Of a stretch of 64,000 bases of DNA, positions 60,169 to 64,000 are shown piece after piece; the stretch's first letter is position 1, and each line of letters begins with the position of its first letter. Source of the stretch: Bacteroidia bacterium (GTDB taxonomy: Bacteria > Bacteroidota > Bacteroidia > J057); assembly GCA_030430205.1 (NCBI GenBank), contig JAUIGE010000024.1:45381-109380 (forward strand), read 5' to 3'. A model generated the notes under the pieces. It made no database searches. It was not told the DNA's origin and saw only the letters and a program-made list of their open reading frames with translations. The position numbers and the translations under genes are program-made.

Positions 60169-61863
60169 ATGGGCTCAACTCTGTTTTTCCATTCCCGTTT
60201 TTGCCAGCTATTGCTGTGCATCCTTCTGATTCCGGTTTCTCTTTACCCCCAAGTCTGTCAGGGAGATATCGAACTGGAAACACAGGCAGAAGTGAATGTA
60301 TTTGCCTGTACAGAAATCACAGGGAAGCTGACCATCTCGGGCTGGGAAATAACAGATTTGAGTCCCCTTTTGATGTTAAAATCTGTAGGAGCACTTGAGA
60401 TCCATACGGGTTTTGACCTGGAAAATCTCGATGGACTGGATTCACTGAATTCCATTGACGGCGATCTCGTGATCACTCATTGCCATGGCCTTCTGGAGAT
60501 TGACGCCTTGAGTCAGCTTCGGGGCGAGTTGGATAATTTGCAGGTCTATTTAAACGACAAACTCACCCAACTGGATGGCCTGGCAGGGATAAGCAAAGTA
60601 AAAGGGGAAATAGATATCTCCAGAAACAAAAAATTGCTTCACCTCAATGGGCTGGCCCATGTCAAAAGTTGCACTTCATTTTTGCTACACTACAACAGCG
60701 AAATCGAAAATCTGGACTCCCTGGCTGACATGAAGGTACTCAAGGAGTTAGTCATCACCCAAAATTCAGACCTCCTGACGGTGAATGGATTCACCAGAAC
60801 GGACTCGCTCGATCTCCTCCGAATAATAAATTTTAACGTTGAAAGCATCCATGGCTTGCAGAATCTGCGCCACCTCAACCAGCTTATTCTCCATTCCACA
60901 GACCTGAAAGATTTAAGTGGGTTGAAAGGGCTTCGAGGCAAAATATCCTCCGTCGAAATATATGCTATGAATAATTTGTCCAGCCTCAGTGGACTGGACA
61001 GCCTGAGAGAAATAGAATTTCTTTCCCTGGAATTTTTAAAAAAATTGCCCTCCCTGCATGGCCTGGGACAAGTGGAAACCATCGGAGAACTAAAGCTCGA
61101 AGCTCTTTCGCTCACAGATCTTCAGGGGCTATCGGGCTTAAAAAAGATTGGTCAGATACTCGATATTATCAGAAATGAAAAGCTGAGCTCCCTTAAAGGC
61201 CTTGACCAAGTCTCTGAAATAGGACCTACCTATCCCTATTCTTCCATCAGGATTATCAGGAATGCGGTTCTGAAGGATTTGGATGGATTATATGGGCTCA
61301 GAGGTGTGCACCGGGGTGGCATCAAGATTTGGAATAATGACGAACTCGAAAGCATCAATGGGCTGGACAGCCTCTCTGCGGTAAGAGGGGATATATCTAT
61401 TGAGGACAACCCCAAATTGACGCTATGTTGTAGCATTCGTCCCTGGGTGCAGACCCAGGTTTTGGGTCGAAGTATTCGCATGTCTGGTAATGGAGAATAT
61501 TGCAATTTTTCCATGTTTTATCCCGCCCACGCAGACTTTTGCAAAATAGAAGCTCCTGTAGACACAAGCACTTCACTTCCCCCCTTTGAGGCGCTGGATA
61601 CCACCGTCCATGGAATCAGCCCTGCTTTTCCCAATCCTCATCGGGGCACTTTCTATGTCTATTTTAGCAAACCCGATGAAAGCGAGATGGTCATGGAAAT
61701 AATTGATCCCATCGGTCGCAGAATACTTTATCCCATGAATATTCCCACGGGCCTCAGCCATGGAAAACATAAAATAGAGCTGCAAGGCATGGCTCCGGGA
61801 ACCTATTTTATCCGCCTTTCCAGTCCCCTCCAGAGCAAGACATTCAAAATGCTTATTTGGTAG
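60169..61863 (+). CDS. Secreted LRR-like (receptor L domain) protein with T9SS type A domain
   Basis: 564 residues. Signal-like N-terminus, then a cap (VCQGDIELETQAEVNVFAC) and ~15 leucine-rich turns of the pattern LxxLxGLxxLxxIxGxLxIxxN (for example LDGLDSLNSIDGDLVIT, LSSLSGLDSLREIEFLSLE). The LRR array ends near DFCKIEAP. The C-terminal ~95 residues (TVHGISPAFPNPHRGTFYVY, ending GTYFIRLSSPLQSKTFKMLIW) are a T9SS type A domain. It starts 6 bp after the propeller gene. The best start is uncertain: MGSTLFFHSRFCQLLLCILL precedes the hydrophobic core. Confidence 0.8.
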   Translation: MGSTLFFHSRFCQLLLCILLIPVSLYPQVCQGDIELETQAEVNVFACTEITGKLTISGWEITDLSPLLMLKSVGALEIHTGFDLENLDGLDSLNSIDGDLVITHCHGLLEIDALSQLRGELDNLQVYLNDKLTQLDGLAGISKVKGEIDISRNKKLLHLNGLAHVKSCTSFLLHYNSEIENLDSLADMKVLKELVITQNSDLLTVNGFTRTDSLDLLRIINFNVESIHGLQNLRHLNQLILHSTDLKDLSGLKGLRGKISSVEIYAMNNLSSLSGLDSLREIEFLSLEFLKKLPSLHGLGQVETIGELKLEALSLTDLQGLSGLKKIGQILDIIRNEKLSSLKGLDQVSEIGPTYPYSSIRIIRNAVLKDLDGLYGLRGVHRGGIKIWNNDELESINGLDSLSAVRGDISIEDNPKLTLCCSIRPWVQTQVLGRSIRMSGNGEYCNFSMFYPAHADFCKIEAPVDTSTSLPPFEALDTTVHGISPAFPNPHRGTFYVYFSKPDESEMVMEIIDPIGRRILYPMNIPTGLSHGKHKIELQGMAPGTYFIRLSSPLQSKTFKMLIW

Positions 61864-61881
61864 AATTTGACTTAGAAATTT

Positions 61882-63786
61882 ATGCGCATCCTCCCCATCC
61901 TCCTCCTGGCAGTCATCTGCCTCTCCTGCAATGATCAAAAAAAAGCAGCAAAAGCTGCTTCCTCTCCCCTCTCCGACGCGCCCGCATGGGCGCAGAGCGT
62001 GATCTGGTACCAGATCATGGTGGAGCGATTCCGCAATGGCGATACCGCCAATGACCCGAGGCTCGAAGACATCAGCCGCGGCAATCCGCCGGACTACCTC
62101 CAAAACTGGGCGCTCACGCCCTGGAACCGGGACTGGTACAGGGATGATCCCTGGTTCGCGGACCTGGAAGGCCAGCAGGCCCTGGAGGGCTATACCATCG
62201 AGCACTTTCACCAGAAAGTGCAATTTCGCCGCTATGGCGGCGATTTGCAGGGGGTACTGGATCAGATCGATTACCTCGATTCGTTGGGGGTGACAGCCAT
62301 TTATTTTAACCCGCTCAATGATGCGCCTTCTTTGCACAAATACGACCCCACCCACTGGCGACATATTGACCGCAATTTCGGGCCGGACCCGAGGAAGGAT
62401 GCTGCGACCATGGCGCAGGAGAGCCCTGAGGACCCTGCCAGTTGGCAGATGACGGAGGCTGACAAGCTTTTCCTCAAAGTCCTCAACGCTTTTCACCAAA
62501 AAGGCATGCGCGTGATCCTGGACTACTCCTGGAATCATACCGGCAATACCTTTTGGGCAATAGATGACATCCGTGCCAAAGGAGAAAAGTCCAAATACAA
62601 AGACTGGTACACCATCCACTCATACGATGATCCGGCGACGGATGAGGATGAGCTGGACTACCAGGGCTGGATCGGCATCAAATCGCTGCCCGAAATTAAG
62701 GAAAGCGTGGAGCATGATGCCTCCTCTGTCCAGGCTTATGAAGGCAATATCTATTCAGAGGCAGCCAAACAGCACATTTTTCATGTGAGCCAGCGCTGGC
62801 TCGACCCCAATGGCGATGGCGATCCTTCGGATGGCGTGGACGGCTTTCGCCTCGATGTGGCGGGCGAACTCCCGCTGGGATTCTGGCGCGAGTACCGCGC
62901 TTTTGTGCGCGGCATCAATCCCGAAGCTTATCTGCTCGGGGAGATATGGTGGGAGAAATGGCCGGATAAACTGCTTGATCCGGCTCCCTTCGTCCAGGGC
63001 GACGTTTTTGATGCGGTGATGAATTATCGCTGGTACCGTTCTGCACGGCACTTTTTCAACCAATCTCCCGACAAAATTCCGGCTTCGGAATTCGTAGATA
63101 GCCTGCTGCGCTACACTTCCCGCATTCCCCGGCAAAATACCTATGCCATGATGAATGTCTCTGCCAGCCACGATGCGCCGCGCCTTGCGACTTCTTTGTT
63201 CAACAAAAATCCCTACAAGTACAATTGTAAAGCCGTGGATGATCCCGCTTACAAAATCCATAAACCGGATGCAGACACCCGCCAGACGCAGAAAATGCTG
63301 CTTGCGCAGCAGTTCACCTATATCGGAGCGCCCCAAATCTGGGCGGGTGATGAGATGGGCATGTGGGGGGCCGATGACCCCTCCTGCCGCAAGCCATTGA
63401 TATGGCCAGACATGACTTTTGAAGATGAAAAGGCCCACCCGCTGGGCATGAGGCGGCCTGTTGACAGGGTCATGTTTGACCGTGGTCTTTTTGATTATTA
63501 TCAAAAACTGATTGCGATTCGCAAGGCGAATCCGGTGCTGGCCACCGGTGACCTGCAACTCTTCAAAATCCCTCAGCAGGATGAAATCCTGGTATATTCC
63601 CGCTACCAGGATAGCACAGCTATTTTTGTGGTCTTCAATACAAGAAGCACGGAAAAGTTCCTTCAGCTCAATCTTCATCTGATGCAAAAAAGGAATTATA
63701 CAGACCTTTTGACGGGCAGAAAGGTGAATCCCAGCAAGGAATTTATGATTCCGGCCCGGACGGCGATGATATTGGCTTTGGAATAG
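61882..63786 (+). CDS. Alpha-amylase family lipoprotein
   Basis: 634 residues. Lipobox LSCN (Cys17) places it on a membrane, probably the outer one. GH13 domain: SVIWYQIMVERFRNGD, GDLQGVLDQIDYLDSLGVTA, nucleophile Asp in GFRLDVAGE (~323), acid Glu in YLLGEIWWEKW (~353), stabilising Asp in SASHDAPRL (~430), and a C-terminal beta domain. This resembles cyclomaltodextrinase-type or periplasmic glycosidases. It is 18 bp after the LRR gene and may be co-transcribed with it. Substrate, likely starch-like glucans, is inferred only from the family. Confidence 0.9.
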   Translation: MRILPILLLAVICLSCNDQKKAAKAASSPLSDAPAWAQSVIWYQIMVERFRNGDTANDPRLEDISRGNPPDYLQNWALTPWNRDWYRDDPWFADLEGQQALEGYTIEHFHQKVQFRRYGGDLQGVLDQIDYLDSLGVTAIYFNPLNDAPSLHKYDPTHWRHIDRNFGPDPRKDAATMAQESPEDPASWQMTEADKLFLKVLNAFHQKGMRVILDYSWNHTGNTFWAIDDIRAKGEKSKYKDWYTIHSYDDPATDEDELDYQGWIGIKSLPEIKESVEHDASSVQAYEGNIYSEAAKQHIFHVSQRWLDPNGDGDPSDGVDGFRLDVAGELPLGFWREYRAFVRGINPEAYLLGEIWWEKWPDKLLDPAPFVQGDVFDAVMNYRWYRSARHFFNQSPDKIPASEFVDSLLRYTSRIPRQNTYAMMNVSASHDAPRLATSLFNKNPYKYNCKAVDDPAYKIHKPDADTRQTQKMLLAQQFTYIGAPQIWAGDEMGMWGADDPSCRKPLIWPDMTFEDEKAHPLGMRRPVDRVMFDRGLFDYYQKLIAIRKANPVLATGDLQLFKIPQQDEILVYSRYQDSTAIFVVFNTRSTEKFLQLNLHLMQKRNYTDLLTGRKVNPSKEFMIPARTAMILALE

Positions 63787-63891
63787 ATCAACATATATGG
63801 AGAAATAATACAAATCGAATTGGCGGGTTTGGATTAAGGGGCGATGACGGAATAAACTTACCGTTTCATTTTAGCCAGGAGGTGTCATCGT

Positions 63892-63978
63892 ATGTTGCAG
63901 AGGCATCCTAAAAAGCTAAAAAGAAGTGAAAAAAGGCTAACTTCATTAGCGGATAGAGATAAAGCCGAGCTGTCATAG
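63892..63978 (+). CDS. Very short ORF with strong Shine-Dalgarno, doubtful
   Basis: 28 codons, starting MLQRHPKKLKRSEKRL. A perfect AGGAGG lies 9 nt before the ATG, unusual in this phylum where SD sites are weak. The peptide is very basic and resembles the start of some transposases, but nothing confirms this. The rest of the final 214 bp holds no other ORF or repeat that I can identify. Confidence 0.2.
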   Translation: MLQRHPKKLKRSEKRLTSLADRDKAELS

Positions 63979-64000
63979 GTAGCTTGATACCGTTCGAAAT

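Noticed and set aside
61573..62619. 348-codon ORF on the minus strand
   Set aside because: Crosses the boundary of two real plus-strand genes; no motif.
62755..63813. 352-codon ORF on the minus strand
   Set aside because: Antisense shadow of the alpha-amylase gene, which has complete catalytic residues.

Overview
The window reads as a chromosomal segment of a Bacteroidota bacterium, most like the Saprospiria (Saprospiraceae/Lewinellaceae) by overall gene content. The evidence is: several secreted proteins with type IX secretion (T9SS) C-terminal signals, including a large SprB-repeat protein with a gliding-motility type B tail; promoters of the Bacteroidota form TTTG-N19-TAnnTTTG; few Shine-Dalgarno sequences; type B ribosomal protein L31; a pyrophosphorylase-like LbH protein typical of the phylum; and many secreted propeller, LRR and lamin-tail proteins. 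No rRNA, tRNA, CRISPR array or complete insertion sequence is visible.

Layout. 1-9.5 kb: partial folC, an SCP2 protein, a secreted thioredoxin-SPOR protein, a GlmU-like protein, rpmE2, kdsB, glutamine-dependent nadE, and a TlpA-like protein preceded by a 31-residue membrane peptide. 9.5-13.3 kb: a repeat-packed spacer and a lamin-tail secreted protein. 13.3-18.6 kb: a stress/defence patch with a DUF2281/PIN toxin-antitoxin pair, DinB, McrBC and a photolyase. 18.6-23.6 kb: the SprB-like adhesin. 23.7-27.9 kb: a leftward cluster of an AAA ATPase and a PD-(D/E)XK-like protein upstream of lpxD, nuoE and carA. 28.0-28.3 kb: a 271-bp MITE-like element built from covarying hairpins. 28.4-42.4 kb: subtilisin, serine dehydratase, an unknown secreted protein, an outer-membrane barrel, a T9SS propeller, and a very large alpha-2-macroglobulin. 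42.5-47.4 kb: pyrR, pyrB, sufE, a MIP18-type protein, yidC and a small lipoprotein. 47.4-50.6 kb: a two-gene metal transporter in which the binding protein is fused to the ATPase and the permease is fused to a DtxR/MntR-type sensor, with an operator-like dyad in front of the promoter. 50.6-64 kb: a membrane-anchored TPR protein, a radical SAM enzyme, an SDR/ALDH/amidotransferase cluster, a propeller protein, an LRR-like T9SS protein and an alpha-amylase lipoprotein.

Two themes stand out. The first is the fused metal transporter: residues aligned by eye in the permease tail (E386, E389, H390, H363) match the manganese sensor MntR better than DtxR. The second is the number of dispersed repeats: G-rich GGGTTTC tracts, GGCGGGAAGC tracts, TTTGCTAAT repeats that supply stop codons, GACGCTGAT inverted-terminus elements, GGCATTT palindromes and the 28-kb element. 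These lie at gene ends, enter coding sequences (the sufE tail, the dinB stop codon) and separate genes of one operon (pyrR-pyrB, metal transporter). Tight hairpins with 3-5 nt loops also occur inside coding sequence, most densely in folC and nadE.

All names rest on reading motifs by eye. No database search, alignment or folding calculation was run.
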